DNA from: CAYWMD01 sp964458575
Lineage (GTDB): Bacteria; Verrucomicrobiota; Verrucomicrobiia; Limisphaerales; JADLHS01
Assembly (NCBI GenBank): GCA_964458575.1
Contig: CAYWMD010000026.1
Span: forward strand, 23,719-87,718
Reading direction: 5' to 3'
Length of the DNA: 64,000 nucleotides
Shown here: positions 1 to 8,491 of the stretch, piece after piece
Layout: every line of letters starts with the position of its first letter
Position numbering within the stretch: the first letter of the stretch is position 1
Made by a program: the position numbers and the translations under genes
Notes under the pieces: generated by a model
The model's input: the letters and a program-made list of their open reading frames with translations, nothing else
Told to the model about the DNA's origin: nothing
The model's database searches: none

Positions 1-653
1 GAGAAGCTGTTCATGTTCTTGATCTCGATCTTCGCGCCGAGTTCCTTCGTGCCCTTGGGCCGGACGCTTACGTTCACGTCGCAACGCACCATGCCCTTTT
101 CCATGTCGCAATCGCTCACGCCGCCTTGCACGAGGATCTCCTTGAGCGCGTTGAGATATTCATAGGCCATGTCCGCGCTGGTGATGTCCGGTTCGGAAAC
201 AATTTCCATGAGCGGCACGCCGGCGCGATTGAAGTCCACGCCGCTGTTCCGTTCGAAATGCGTGCTCTTGCCCACGTCCTCTTCCAGGTGCGCCCGGGTG
301 ATGCGCACTTTGGACGTGCCGCTGCCGAACTCAAACTCCACGAAGCCATTTGCCGTGGACGGCTTGTCGTATTGCGTGAGCTGGTAATTCTTCGGCATGT
401 CCGGATAGAAATAACTTTTCCGGTCGAACTTCGCGAAGCGGGGAATCTCGCAGTTCAGCAGGTAACCGGTCAGCACGGTGAGACGCAGCGCTTCTTCATT
501 CGGCACGGGCAATACGCCGGGCAGTCCGAGGCAGACCGGGCAAACGTTCGTGTTCGGCTCGGCGCCAAAAGCATTCGCGCAACCGCACCACATTTTTGAC
601 TTCGTCTTGAGCTGGACGTGCGTTTCCAGACCGATGACCGCTTCGTATTCCAT
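1..653 (-). CDS. gatB: Aspartyl/glutamyl-tRNA(Asn/Gln) amidotransferase subunit B, N-terminal part (cut by window edge)
   Basis: Translated from the ATG whose complement ends at 653, the protein begins MEYEAVIGLETHVQL and continues for 217 residues to the window edge. GatB is the tRNA-binding and kinase subunit of the GatCAB transamidase, which converts misacylated Glu-tRNA(Gln) and Asp-tRNA(Asn) to the amidated forms in the cytoplasm. The family signatures are visible: the VIGLETHVQL start, a Cys-rich zinc site (CGC near residue 23, then CPVC near 38), KFDRKSYFYPDMPKNYQ, LEEDVGKS, and RCDVNVSVRPKG close to the edge. The C-terminal part, including the YqeY-like domain, lies outside. No strong ribosome-binding site precedes the start. 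Identification is very secure. Confidence 0.96.
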   Translation of the reverse strand, partial: MEYEAVIGLETHVQLKTKSKMWCGCANAFGAEPNTNVCPVCLGLPGVLPVPNEEALRLTVLTGYLLNCEIPRFAKFDRKSYFYPDMPKNYQLTQYDKPSTANGFVEFEFGSGTSKVRITRAHLEEDVGKSTHFERNSGVDFNRAGVPLMEIVSEPDITSADMAYEYLNALKEILVQGGVSDCDMEKGMVRCDVNVSVRPKGTKELGAKIEIKNMNSF

Positions 654-668
654 AGGGCGGGGAGAGTT

Positions 669-701
669 TAACCACGGATGACACGGATGAACACGGATTT
701 T
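669..701. repeat. Short-period intergenic repeat (ACCACGGATGACACGGATGA family)
   Basis: Three tandem variants of an 8-11 nt word containing CACGGAT lie between the divergent gatB and URO-D genes. The reverse-complement family recurs at 61063-61092 (ATCCGTGTCC words), so this is a dispersed element. An open frame from 678 through this repeat into the next gene is not used as coding here, because family similarity begins only at 783. Confidence 0.75.
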
Positions 702-782
702 TCATTGGGCAGCCGTTGCGATTTCCGGCTAAATTCCCGGCGCGGGTTTGCTGGTCGCGACAAATGTCCGCCAGCCGGGTAT

Positions 783-1751
783 ATGAAAATTGCATTCACA
801 CCAGCGGTTTATGAACACGCCGCCCGGTTCGTCGGGCGGACACCTTGGGAGGTTTCACGCGATCTGGAACTCATGTTCGAGGGGCATCGCCGCGCTTACC
901 TGGAATATCGCCATCAAGTCATCGTCGTCGGCATTGACATCTACAATCTTGAAGCCGAAGCCTACGGCTCAAAAATCGAACCGTGCGAAGGCGACGCCAT
1001 CCCTGCGATCCATAAACCTCTGCTCTCGACGATGGAGGAAGGCTTGGCGCTGAAGCCGTTTGATCCGCAGCGCGACGGGCGCATTGCCATGTCCATCGCC
1101 GTGGCGCAACGGTTGAAGCGCGAATTTCCGCAAGCCGACGTGCGCATCCCGGTGGCCGGACCGTTCTCGATCGCTTTCAACCTGCGTGGCATCACGGCAC
1201 TTTGCGAAGACTCCGCGTTGCGGCCGGAGGACACGGCGAAGTTGCTCATGCACCTCGCGGAAAACCAAGCTGTGTTGTGCCGTGCCGTCGCGGCGGCCGG
1301 ATTGGATGTGGCGTTCTTTGAGTCTGCCGCCGCGCCGCCGATTCTTTCGCCCCGGCAGTTCCGCGAACTGGAATTGCCCGCGTTGAAACGCATTCTGCAA
1401 CTCGCCGCCGATTGCGTCGGGCACGCTGTGCCGTGCATCATGGGGGGAAATACGTTTCCGATTCTCGATGAGTTGCTTTCCACCGGCACGAGTTTCCTTG
1501 TGTGCAACGTGGAAACCAACCAGGCCGCGTTCGTTGAACGCGTCTGGCGCACGCATCCGCACGTGAAGATTCGCGTAAACCTCGATCCCGGTATCGTTGC
1601 CTGCCGCGATCCCGAGCGCATCTACCGTGCGATTGACCGGTTGCTGGAAATAGTCGGTGACCGAACGAATTGCGTCATGGGCAGCGGCGCGTTGCCCTTT
1701 GAAACGCCGCCGGAAAATGTCCGGCTGATCCGCGACTATCTGGCGAAGTAG
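783..1751 (+). CDS. Uroporphyrinogen decarboxylase (URO-D) superfamily protein
   Basis: A 322-residue protein starting MKIAFTPAVYEHAARF. The frame is open upstream to 678, but that part crosses a dispersed repeat and has no family similarity, so the ATG at 783 is preferred. URO-D-fold signs are the PVAGPFSIAFNLRG strand (around residue 120), the FFESAAAPPILSPRQF segment and a C-terminal MGSGALPFETPPENVRL, which matches the usual gCgxxxxxxTPxEN ending. The fold includes HemE and the MtaA/MtbA corrinoid methyltransferases. No heme gene is next to it, and Verrucomicrobiota carry many such paralogs of unknown substrate. A second family member lies at 38922-40196. It reads divergently from gatB and stands apart from the regulators that follow. 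The family is secure, the substrate unknown. Confidence 0.82.
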   Translation: MKIAFTPAVYEHAARFVGRTPWEVSRDLELMFEGHRRAYLEYRHQVIVVGIDIYNLEAEAYGSKIEPCEGDAIPAIHKPLLSTMEEGLALKPFDPQRDGRIAMSIAVAQRLKREFPQADVRIPVAGPFSIAFNLRGITALCEDSALRPEDTAKLLMHLAENQAVLCRAVAAAGLDVAFFESAAAPPILSPRQFRELELPALKRILQLAADCVGHAVPCIMGGNTFPILDELLSTGTSFLVCNVETNQAAFVERVWRTHPHVKIRVNLDPGIVACRDPERIYRAIDRLLEIVGDRTNCVMGSGALPFETPPENVRLIRDYLAK

Positions 1752-1869
1752 CTTTGCTGGCTGTTTCGTGGGCGCATGGAATGCACCAATGGCGAACGGA
1801 ACACCAGCCGGATTTTCCCCAAAGCCCGGTCTTTCAAATTGCCATTGCCTCAGGTAACAATCCCGCGTC

Positions 1870-2547
1870 ATGCGCATTCTCGTCGCCGAAGACAGCGGCA
1901 AAGTTGCCGAACATATCCGCCAGGGTCTGGCAGCGGAGGGTTATGCGGTGGACGTGGCGGCGGACGGTGATGAAGCGCTCTGGCTGGCGCAGTCGAATCC
2001 GTACGACGCGCTGGTGCTGGACGTCATGATGCCCGCCGCTGACGGCTTTACCGTTGTGCGCCAACTGCGTCGCAAAAAAATCACGACGCCGGTGCTCTTT
2101 CTGACTTCGCGGGCCGAGGTGGAAGATCGCGTGCGCGGATTGGACGCGGGCGGCGACGATTATCTGACCAAGCCGTTCTCGATGGCCGAATTGCTGGCGC
2201 GCTTGCGGGCGTTGCTGCGGCGGCAACGGCCCCAAGCGAGCAATGTCGTGCGGGTCGCGGATCTGGAACTCGATTTGGTGGCGCACCACGCGACGCGCGC
2301 GGGGGAGCGGATCGAACTGACCCGCCGCGAGTTTGCACTGCTGGAATTTCTGATGAGCGCCTCGCCCAAGGCGGTGAGCAAGGCGGCGATCATCGAACAT
2401 GTCTGGGACCAGCATTTCGATTCGCAAACCAACGTGGTGAACGTTTACATCAAGATGCTGCGGACCAAGATTGACCGGCCGGGCTGGCGACCGTTGCTGC
2501 ACACGGTGCGTGGGGTGGGCTTCGTATTGCGGGAGGAGTGGACGTGA
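1870..2547 (+). CDS. OmpR/PhoB-family DNA-binding response regulator
   Basis: A 225-residue cytoplasmic regulator. The receiver domain (about 1-115) has the acidic pair E7/D8, the phosphoacceptor D51 in VLDVMMP, T79 and K101 in LTKPF, so all key residues are present. The C-terminal winged helix (about 128-222) shows LTRREFALLEFL and the recognition/wing region ending TVRGVGFVLRE. It should bind DNA as a dimer once phosphorylated. The partner is the downstream histidine kinase, whose GTG start overlaps the TGA stop here in a GTGA arrangement (2544-2547), which points to translational coupling. Similar pairs (CusR/QseB-type) often respond to metal or envelope stress, but nothing in the sequence fixes the signal. 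Confidence 0.95.
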   Translation: MRILVAEDSGKVAEHIRQGLAAEGYAVDVAADGDEALWLAQSNPYDALVLDVMMPAADGFTVVRQLRRKKITTPVLFLTSRAEVEDRVRGLDAGGDDYLTKPFSMAELLARLRALLRRQRPQASNVVRVADLELDLVAHHATRAGERIELTRREFALLEFLMSASPKAVSKAAIIEHVWDQHFDSQTNVVNVYIKMLRTKIDRPGWRPLLHTVRGVGFVLREEWT

Positions 2548-3659
2548 AATCGTTGCGCGCGCGACTGACCGTGTGGTTTGCGTCCGGCCTGGTGCTGGTG
2601 CTGGTAGTGTTCGTTGTCTTCACCTACCGATTGCTGGACGCGGAGTTGCGTCAGAAAAGCTGGCAGCGCGATTATCCGAATCATCCGGATTGGAAGCTGC
2701 ACGGCAGTTACTCGGACGCGGAGGTCAAGGACATCATGGGCGAACTGGTGGAGACCTCGCTGTTGTACGGCATTCCGCTGGCGTTGGCGACGCTGCTGCT
2801 CGGCTACTGGCTGGCGCGGAAATCGGTGAAGCCCATTGCCGCCGTGAACCGGCAGTTGCAGGTCATCCGGGCGCAGAACCTCTCACAACGCATCCAACTG
2901 CCGGAGCCGGACGAGGAATTCCGCGATCTGGTCCGCTACATCAACGAATTGCTGGCGCGTTTGGAAAAATCATTCAACGACATGAGCGAATATGCGGCGA
3001 AGGTGGCCCATGAACTCCGCACGCCGCTGGCCATCCTGCGGCTCAAGGTGGAACAAGCCGGGCCGCAGTTGCCGCCGGACCTCGCCGAGGAATTACAGGC
3101 GGAACTGCATCAACTTTCGCACGTGGTGGACCAGTCCCTCCTGATTGCAAAAGCCGAGCAGGGCCGGTTGGTGCTGGCGCCGCGCGCGTTCGATCTCGCC
3201 GCGCTCGTGGCCGAAGTGGCGGAGGATTTTTCCCTGCTGGCGCGCGAGGAGCATCGCCGGTTGAAACTGAGCAACCAGCCGCCGCAACGCGTCCACGCGG
3301 ACCCGAAGTATGCGAAGCAGATGATTCACACCCTGCTGGAGAACGCGCTCAAGCACGGCCAGGGAGAAATCCGCGTCCACCTGCGCGGCGCGAGCGGTTT
3401 CACCGTGTTGACGATTTCGAACCGGCTGCGCGCCCGCTCGCCGGATCAGAAGGAGTCGCTGGGGTTGGGCCTCCGGGTCGTGAGCAGTCTGCTGGGTCTG
3501 CAACCAGCCCTCAAGTTCCGGCAGCGCTCCCACGCCGGTTGCTACGCGATACGGCTCGCGTTTCCCGCGCCCACAACTTCCGACGCAGAACCATCGCGCC
3601 CTTCAGCGAACGAATCGCACGATCCGCAGATCCTTGGAGCCAGGCCGACCGGGCGCTGA
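2544..3659 (+). CDS. Membrane sensor histidine kinase, partner of the preceding regulator
   Basis: A 371-residue kinase. The GTG at 2544 is chosen because it sits 5 nt after GGGAGGAG and overlaps the regulator stop as GTGA; an in-frame GTG at 2538 is possible. TM1 is about 8-30 and TM2 about 72-91, with a short periplasmic loop (about 40 residues). A HAMP segment follows, then the HisKA H-box with H156 in AAKVAHELRTPLA. The N-box reads LLENALKHG. The ATP-binding part is unusual: after ISNRLRARSPDQKES it goes straight to GLGLRVV, with no DxGxG box that can be recognised, so the ATP lid is short or divergent. It may still bind ATP through the N and G2 boxes. The last ~35 residues are Pro/Ser-rich. 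Confidence 0.92.
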   Translation: MKSLRARLTVWFASGLVLVLVVFVVFTYRLLDAELRQKSWQRDYPNHPDWKLHGSYSDAEVKDIMGELVETSLLYGIPLALATLLLGYWLARKSVKPIAAVNRQLQVIRAQNLSQRIQLPEPDEEFRDLVRYINELLARLEKSFNDMSEYAAKVAHELRTPLAILRLKVEQAGPQLPPDLAEELQAELHQLSHVVDQSLLIAKAEQGRLVLAPRAFDLAALVAEVAEDFSLLAREEHRRLKLSNQPPQRVHADPKYAKQMIHTLLENALKHGQGEIRVHLRGASGFTVLTISNRLRARSPDQKESLGLGLRVVSSLLGLQPALKFRQRSHAGCYAIRLAFPAPTTSDAEPSRPSANESHDPQILGARPTGR

Positions 3660-3800
3660 CCGTTTCTTGCGGGTCCGCCAACAATCAGGCCCGGATTTCT
3701 AAGTCTTTTTTAATCTTCCCTCGCAGCAACTTTTAATTCGCGACTGCGATACTGTGTTCGTTGAAACCCGACGTGTCGCCCAGTTGATCGCATCAATGAT

Positions 3801-5120
3801 GTGAAACGCATGTTCCGATTGATTTCCGTCTCGGGCCTTTGCCTCCTGTTCTGTCTTCAGGCTCAAGCCGTCACCAATTTTTTCTTCACCGGCTCGCAAA
3901 CCGCGACGGTCGTGAGTTCAAACGCCAATGTCGTCACCTTTCAGAGCGGTGATTACCAGTTCACGTATTCCGTGGACGGGTATTGGGCGCCGTGCAGCGG
4001 CTGCACCTCGACCGGACGATTCTTCAGCGTGTTTTGGCCGACGGGCGTGCAGGCCCAGGCCATTACCGCCGGAACCTTGGTCGGCAAGGGCGCAAACATC
4101 ACCATCACGCGCACGGACGGAAAGTTGTTCGACCTCTGGACCTTCACCGGAAAACTGCTCGCCAATACATCGCCCCCGGGAGGCGCGTTCGAGATCATGC
4201 CGCTCCTCGACGGCGAGGATGCCCTCAATGATCCTTTGATGTTCGATTGCAGCGGGTCGGCGGGACTGAGCTTCCCGCATTCGCCCCGGTTGGCCGGTTA
4301 CGACACCTACAAGATTCATCTGTGGGTGGACTGGGCGCTGACGGCGTTGACCTTGATTGACACGAACCCGGCCGCACCGCCTCCCAGTTTCACGATCAAC
4401 ACCAGCGTTTCGCCCGTCGGTGCAGGGACGACCGGCGGCGGCGGAGTTTACAGCAACGGCGCGAGCGTAACGGTCACAGCGACGGCGAACAGCGGCTTTG
4501 TGTTTGTGGACTGGACGGAAGGCGGAGCGCCCGTGAGCGCATCCCCGAGCTACAACTTCACCGCCACGGCGAGCCGTTCGCTCGTGGCAAACTTCGTGAC
4601 GAATTCCGCGCCGCTGGCGTTTGGCAGCGACTTCTTCCAACTCGCCGGCCAGCCACTGGCCATCAACATCGCGGATTTGATGTGGAATGATTACGATCCC
4701 GACGGCGATCCCATCACGTTCGTCGGAGTTGGCGCGACAACCAATGGCCTCCCGCTTTCGACCAACGCGACCCAAATCCTCGTTCCCGCCAATGCCGCCG
4801 CTGACGCGTTCAGTTACACCATCGCCGACAGTTACGGTGCGACCGCCACGGGGATGGCGACGATTTCCATCATCACGAACGTCACGAGTCAGGCGATGTG
4901 GCTCGATGCCAACGTGCCGGGAACAGTAAGCGCACTCTTCGCCGGCGTGCCGTGGTATTTCTACGAGTGCCAGCGCGCGACGAATGCCGGGTTCGCCGGT
5001 ACGCTGCAAACCTGGCCGGTGCAAGCGTGGGCGGACGGCTCGATTTACGTCTGGGACGATTTTGCCGACCTCACAAACCAGCCGCCGCAGGCGTTTTACC
5101 GGCTGCGTTATTCGCCGTAA
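3801..5120 (+). CDS. Secreted protein with InlB-type repeat and cadherin-like domain
   Basis: A 439-residue exported protein. The GTG at 3801 gives MKRMFRLIS; an ATG three codons on (3810) is the alternative. A signal peptide runs to about LQAQA (residue 23). Residues ~25-190 form an unrecognised N-terminal domain containing CSGCTSTG. Residues ~195-265 look like a divergent InlB B-repeat (GGGVYSNGASVTVTA, FVFVDWTEGG, LVANF). Residues ~270-360 resemble a cadherin-like/Big_9 domain (DYDPDGDPITFVGV, DAFSYTIADSYGATA). The tail ends AFYRLRYSP, a C-terminal module also seen in the next gene and in the 2,095-residue protein at 53361. It probably acts outside the cell or at the surface. The cytochrome gene begins 30 bp downstream, so the two may be cotranscribed. 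Enzymatic function: none seen. Confidence 0.75.
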   Translation: MKRMFRLISVSGLCLLFCLQAQAVTNFFFTGSQTATVVSSNANVVTFQSGDYQFTYSVDGYWAPCSGCTSTGRFFSVFWPTGVQAQAITAGTLVGKGANITITRTDGKLFDLWTFTGKLLANTSPPGGAFEIMPLLDGEDALNDPLMFDCSGSAGLSFPHSPRLAGYDTYKIHLWVDWALTALTLIDTNPAAPPPSFTINTSVSPVGAGTTGGGGVYSNGASVTVTATANSGFVFVDWTEGGAPVSASPSYNFTATASRSLVANFVTNSAPLAFGSDFFQLAGQPLAINIADLMWNDYDPDGDPITFVGVGATTNGLPLSTNATQILVPANAAADAFSYTIADSYGATATGMATISIITNVTSQAMWLDANVPGTVSALFAGVPWYFYECQRATNAGFAGTLQTWPVQAWADGSIYVWDDFADLTNQPPQAFYRLRYSP

Positions 5121-5150
5121 CCAAAAACAACCTCAAGCCTCAAACATCTT

Positions 5151-7604
5151 ATGAACAAGGAATCATCCCGCATCTTGACTGCCAGCATCCTGTTGCTGGG
5201 CGTGTTGCTCTCTCGCGGCACAGCGCACGCTGCCAACAATCAAGTTCTCGGCTGGAACAACCTCGGCATGCATTGCATGGACTCCGATTACTCCGTGTTC
5301 AGCATCCTGCCGCCGTATAACACGATCAACGCGCAACTCATCGTCAGCGGCAAGTTGGTGACCAATGGCAGTGGTTACACCATCACTTATCAGTCCGTGG
5401 CCGACCCGGACGGCTCGATCAATAAAACCTCCGCCGGCAAGGGCAACTGGCTGCGATACACGCCGTTGCTCTACGGCGCGGTAGCGGCGGATCAGGGGTT
5501 GCCATTTCCCGGACCGGATTCGTTCTGGATGCCGGGCACGAACAACACGCCGCAAGGGATGTTGTTCGATGCCGGCCCTGACTGGTTTTACGCCTACGGC
5601 ATTCCCATCACACCCTACGATGACGCGGGAAAAAGGAATCCGTACCCAATGATGCGAATCATCGCGCGCAACGGTGGCGGCACGGCCATCGCGACCAACG
5701 ACATCGTGCTGCCAGTCTCCGACGAAATGGATTGCCGCGCGTGCCACGCTTCGGGGACGCAAGCGGCGGCGCAACCGGCAGCGGGCTGGGTTTGGAGCGA
5801 CAACCCGGAACGCGATTTTCGGTTGAACATCCTGCGGCTGCACGACGAAAAGAATTTCGCCGGGCATCATGATGTTTATGTCACCGCCCTGGCCTCGAAT
5901 AAATTCAATCCCCAAGGTTTGTATCGCGGCGTGGTGGCCGACGGCCAACCGGTCTTGTGCGCCGTGTGTCACGCGTCCGAGGCGCTGGCGACGCACAGCT
6001 TCAGCAACATCCCGCCGCTCACTGCGTCGGTTCACATGAAACACGCGACCGTGGTTGATCCCGATCTCAACCTGACGCTTGATCACTCCGATCATCGCGC
6101 CGCGTGCTACCGTTGCCATCCCGGTTCGGCTACGAAATGTCTGCGCGGCGCGATGGGTGGCGCGATTGCCGCGGACGGCACGATGGCGATGCAATGTCAG
6201 AGCTGCCACGGCAACATGAGCCAGGTCGGCAGGGCGAATCGCACCGGCTGGCTGGAGGAGCCGAATTGCCAGCAATGCCACACCGGCACGGCGACGAGCA
6301 ACAACGGACAGATTCGCTACAACACCTGTTTCACCGATACAAACTGGACTCCGCGCGTGGCGGTAAATCAAACGTTCGCCACCAAGTCGAACACTCCCGC
6401 GCCTAACATTTCGCTCTATCGCTTCTCCACTGGCCACGGCGGTCTGCAATGTTCCGCCTGCCACGGCTCGACCCACGCTGAGTTTCCCGCCACGCACAAG
6501 AACGACAACGTGCGCAACGAAAAAATCCAGGGCCACGCCGGGGTGATGGTGGAATGCACAGCCTGTCACGTGACCATGAGCGCGAGTAGTTCCACCTACA
6601 ACAATGGCCCGCACGGCATGCATCCCATCGGGCCGAATTGGGTCAGGGACCACCATGATGTCATCGACGAAAATGAGACCGACCAGTGTCGCACGTGTCA
6701 TGGACTGGATTACCGTGGCACGCCCCTGTCACGCATCCAAAGCACCAACATCATCACCGTGAACCGCGACGGGACGATCATCAACTTTCCGACGTTCAAG
6801 GGCGCCGAAGTTGGCTGTTACAACTGCCACAACGGCCCGACGCACAGCAGCGCTAACACGGACGCAAACCCAACGGTCGTCAACATCACGAACAACACGC
6901 TGAATAACGTATCGCTTTCCTTCGCGTTGCCGGTCGGCGGTGTGGGGGCAATGGCACGCGTGATTTCGCAACCCGCCCACGGCTCGGTCGGTTTGAGCAA
7001 CAACTTGGCGACATATTTTCCCGAAGCCGGATTTGTCGGCACCGACACGTTCACGTTCGCTGCGTGGAATGGCTCCAAGAATTCAACGCTTGCGACCGGG
7101 ACGGTTGCCGTGGCGCAAGGGCCGTTTGACCTGACCGCAAGGCCGCTTGTTCCGACCAATTATCCGGCAATGTGGGCAGCTCCGTTTGGCATTTGGCCTT
7201 CGCTCAGCAACATCGTCGGCCCAGTCACGTTTGATTGGGATTTCGGTGACGCGTCGCCGCACAGCACCAATCAATTCACCACGCACGCCTACGCCAACGC
7301 TGGCAATTACGCGTGGTCGGTGGTTTCGCGGCTCGTGACGAACGGCATTACCGTCCAAAGCGCGACCAATTCGGGCATTATCGCAATCGGGGCTTTTGAG
7401 ACGGTGGCAGCGGCGCATTCCGGTGGCTCCGTTGTGCTGTCGTGGCCTCAATTTCCCGGCGACGCTTTGCTCGAAGAATCTCCTTCTATGGGCGCGGACG
7501 CAAACTGGACCGTATGCACGAACGTCGTCGCGACTGGTGGCGGCAAGGTTTCTGTCACCGTACGCAGCACAGAGATGCAGTTTTACCGTCTGCGGAAGCT
7601 TTAA
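5151..7604 (+). CDS. Secreted multiheme (nine CxxCH) cytochrome c with cadherin/PKD-like C-terminal domains
   Basis: An 817-residue protein with a signal peptide (cleavage near TAHA, about residue 25). Nine CxxCH heme-binding motifs lie between residues about 195 and 560: CRACH, CAVCH, CYRCH, CQSCH, CQQCH, CSACH, CTACH, CRTCH and CYNCH. Many further His residues could be distal ligands. The heme part is followed by a cadherin-like domain (~580-650, GFVGTDTFTFAAWNG), a PKD domain (~680-750, FDWDFGDASPH) and a C-terminal module ending MQFYRLRKL. Periplasmic or surface electron transfer is the likely role; the substrate or partner cannot be told. The sticky beta-sandwich tail on a multiheme core suggests attachment to the surface or to an insoluble partner. 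No maturation (ccm/ccs) genes are in the window. Confidence 0.88.
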   Translation: MNKESSRILTASILLLGVLLSRGTAHAANNQVLGWNNLGMHCMDSDYSVFSILPPYNTINAQLIVSGKLVTNGSGYTITYQSVADPDGSINKTSAGKGNWLRYTPLLYGAVAADQGLPFPGPDSFWMPGTNNTPQGMLFDAGPDWFYAYGIPITPYDDAGKRNPYPMMRIIARNGGGTAIATNDIVLPVSDEMDCRACHASGTQAAAQPAAGWVWSDNPERDFRLNILRLHDEKNFAGHHDVYVTALASNKFNPQGLYRGVVADGQPVLCAVCHASEALATHSFSNIPPLTASVHMKHATVVDPDLNLTLDHSDHRAACYRCHPGSATKCLRGAMGGAIAADGTMAMQCQSCHGNMSQVGRANRTGWLEEPNCQQCHTGTATSNNGQIRYNTCFTDTNWTPRVAVNQTFATKSNTPAPNISLYRFSTGHGGLQCSACHGSTHAEFPATHKNDNVRNEKIQGHAGVMVECTACHVTMSASSSTYNNGPHGMHPIGPNWVRDHHDVIDENETDQCRTCHGLDYRGTPLSRIQSTNIITVNRDGTIINFPTFKGAEVGCYNCHNGPTHSSANTDANPTVVNITNNTLNNVSLSFALPVGGVGAMARVISQPAHGSVGLSNNLATYFPEAGFVGTDTFTFAAWNGSKNSTLATGTVAVAQGPFDLTARPLVPTNYPAMWAAPFGIWPSLSNIVGPVTFDWDFGDASPHSTNQFTTHAYANAGNYAWSVVSRLVTNGITVQSATNSGIIAIGAFETVAAAHSGGSVVLSWPQFPGDALLEESPSMGADANWTVCTNVVATGGGKVSVTVRSTEMQFYRLRKL

Positions 7605-7943
7605 TGGGTGGTTTTTTCCGAGAAAGGCGGATTTTTCCGCATCTCCAGGCCCGGACGTAACCACTACAACGCGTCCTTTCGAGCATTTGCCGGCCAAAAA
7701 CCGATCAACCTTCCCCGTAAAATTGCCCGAAGTGCCCCACTGCCAACAAGCTCGAACACCGGCCCGGTCAAAAAACGCTTGCATTTGGCGGGAAACCAGT
7801 CATTCTCGACCCGTCTGATAGATAGCTTGTCGCTTCCACGGCATGGTAAATCGCAAGTGAACTTGGTTCAGTGATGATTTGAAACCCGGCAGTCGGGAAC
7901 AGTCTGGAGAAAACAAGGTAAATCTAGGACAGCAGAAGATCAC
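7605..7943. other. Intergenic region / long leader of the RRM gene; no gene seen
   Basis: A 339-nt stretch between the cytochrome and the RNA-binding protein. Short open frames here have no recognisable features. A small hairpin (GCGGATTTTTCCGC, near 7627) lacks a T-tract. The last part may be a long 5' leader, as is common for RRM and cold-shock genes. No clear promoter was found. Confidence 0.4.
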
Positions 7944-8276
7944 ATGAGCACAAAACTGTTTGTGGGAAACCTTTCCTACAACACCACAGAAAACGACCTT
8001 CAGGACGCGTTTGCTGCCCACGGCAGCGTCGTGGAGGCTATCCTGATGATGGACCGCATGAGCGGCCGCTCGCGCGGCTTCGGGTTCGTCACCATGGCAT
8101 CCCCTGACGAGGCACAGAAAGCCATTGAGGCCATGAACGGTGCCCAGTTGGATGGTCGCCCCTTGACAGTCAACGTCGCACGTCCGCGGGAAGATCGTCC
8201 GCCGGGCGGTGGTCGCCGTGAATACCGCGGCGGTGGCGGCGGTGGCGGCGGTGGCGGCGGTCGCGGTCAGTATTGA
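7944..8276 (+). CDS. RRM-domain RNA-binding protein with glycine-rich tail
   Basis: A 110-residue cytoplasmic protein with a single RNA recognition motif (residues 3-80). RNP2 is LFVGNLS and RNP1 is RGFGFVTM, with the aromatic residues needed for RNA stacking present. The C-terminal ~30 residues form an Arg/Gly tail with one run of eleven glycines encoded by GGC/GGT repeats, as in the cold-induced Rbp proteins of cyanobacteria. It probably acts as an RNA chaperone or translation regulator under cold or other stress. The start ATG follows an AGGACAGCAGAAG leader. The gene is monocistronic: a strong terminator lies 23 bp after the stop. The run of GGC codons could vary in length by slippage. 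Confidence 0.93.
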   Translation: MSTKLFVGNLSYNTTENDLQDAFAAHGSVVEAILMMDRMSGRSRGFGFVTMASPDEAQKAIEAMNGAQLDGRPLTVNVARPREDRPPGGGRREYRGGGGGGGGGGGRGQY

Positions 8277-8298
8277 GTCACCAAGACATTTTTTGCGT

Positions 8299-8336
8299 GG
8301 CGGGGTCCGGGCAACCGAACCCCGCCTCTATTTTTT
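8299..8336 (+). terminator. Rho-independent terminator of the RRM gene
   Basis: The stem GGCGGGGT (8299-8306) pairs with ACCCCGCC (8319-8326). After one C-A mismatch, three further G-C pairs close on a GCAA tetraloop (8311-8314). The sequence TCTATTTTTT follows (8327-8336). Strength and position are typical of an intrinsic terminator. Confidence 0.9.
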
Positions 8337-8491
8337 AGCCGGTTCGGCGCGGTCGGATACGGCTCGCTTGATCGCTCGCCGTCGAGGAGTTCGATTCTGC
8401 CCTGCCGCCGGCTCGCTGGCTGAATTAACGGCTTGAACAAATCCCGCTCACGTTTACCCTGCCGGCACCTTAACGTAGAACGACTGATCAC

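Noticed and set aside
678..782. N-terminal extension of the first URO-D protein (start 678)
   Set aside because: It crosses a dispersed repeat and has no family similarity; ATG 783 starts at the conserved region.
3918..5024. Long minus-strand open frame opposite the InlB-like gene
   Set aside because: A shadow of the plus-strand gene caused by high GC; Arg/Gly-rich and without domains.
5163..6701. 512-codon minus-strand frame opposite the cytochrome gene
   Set aside because: Plus strand has signal peptide and nine CxxCH motifs; the opposite frame has none of the features of a protein.
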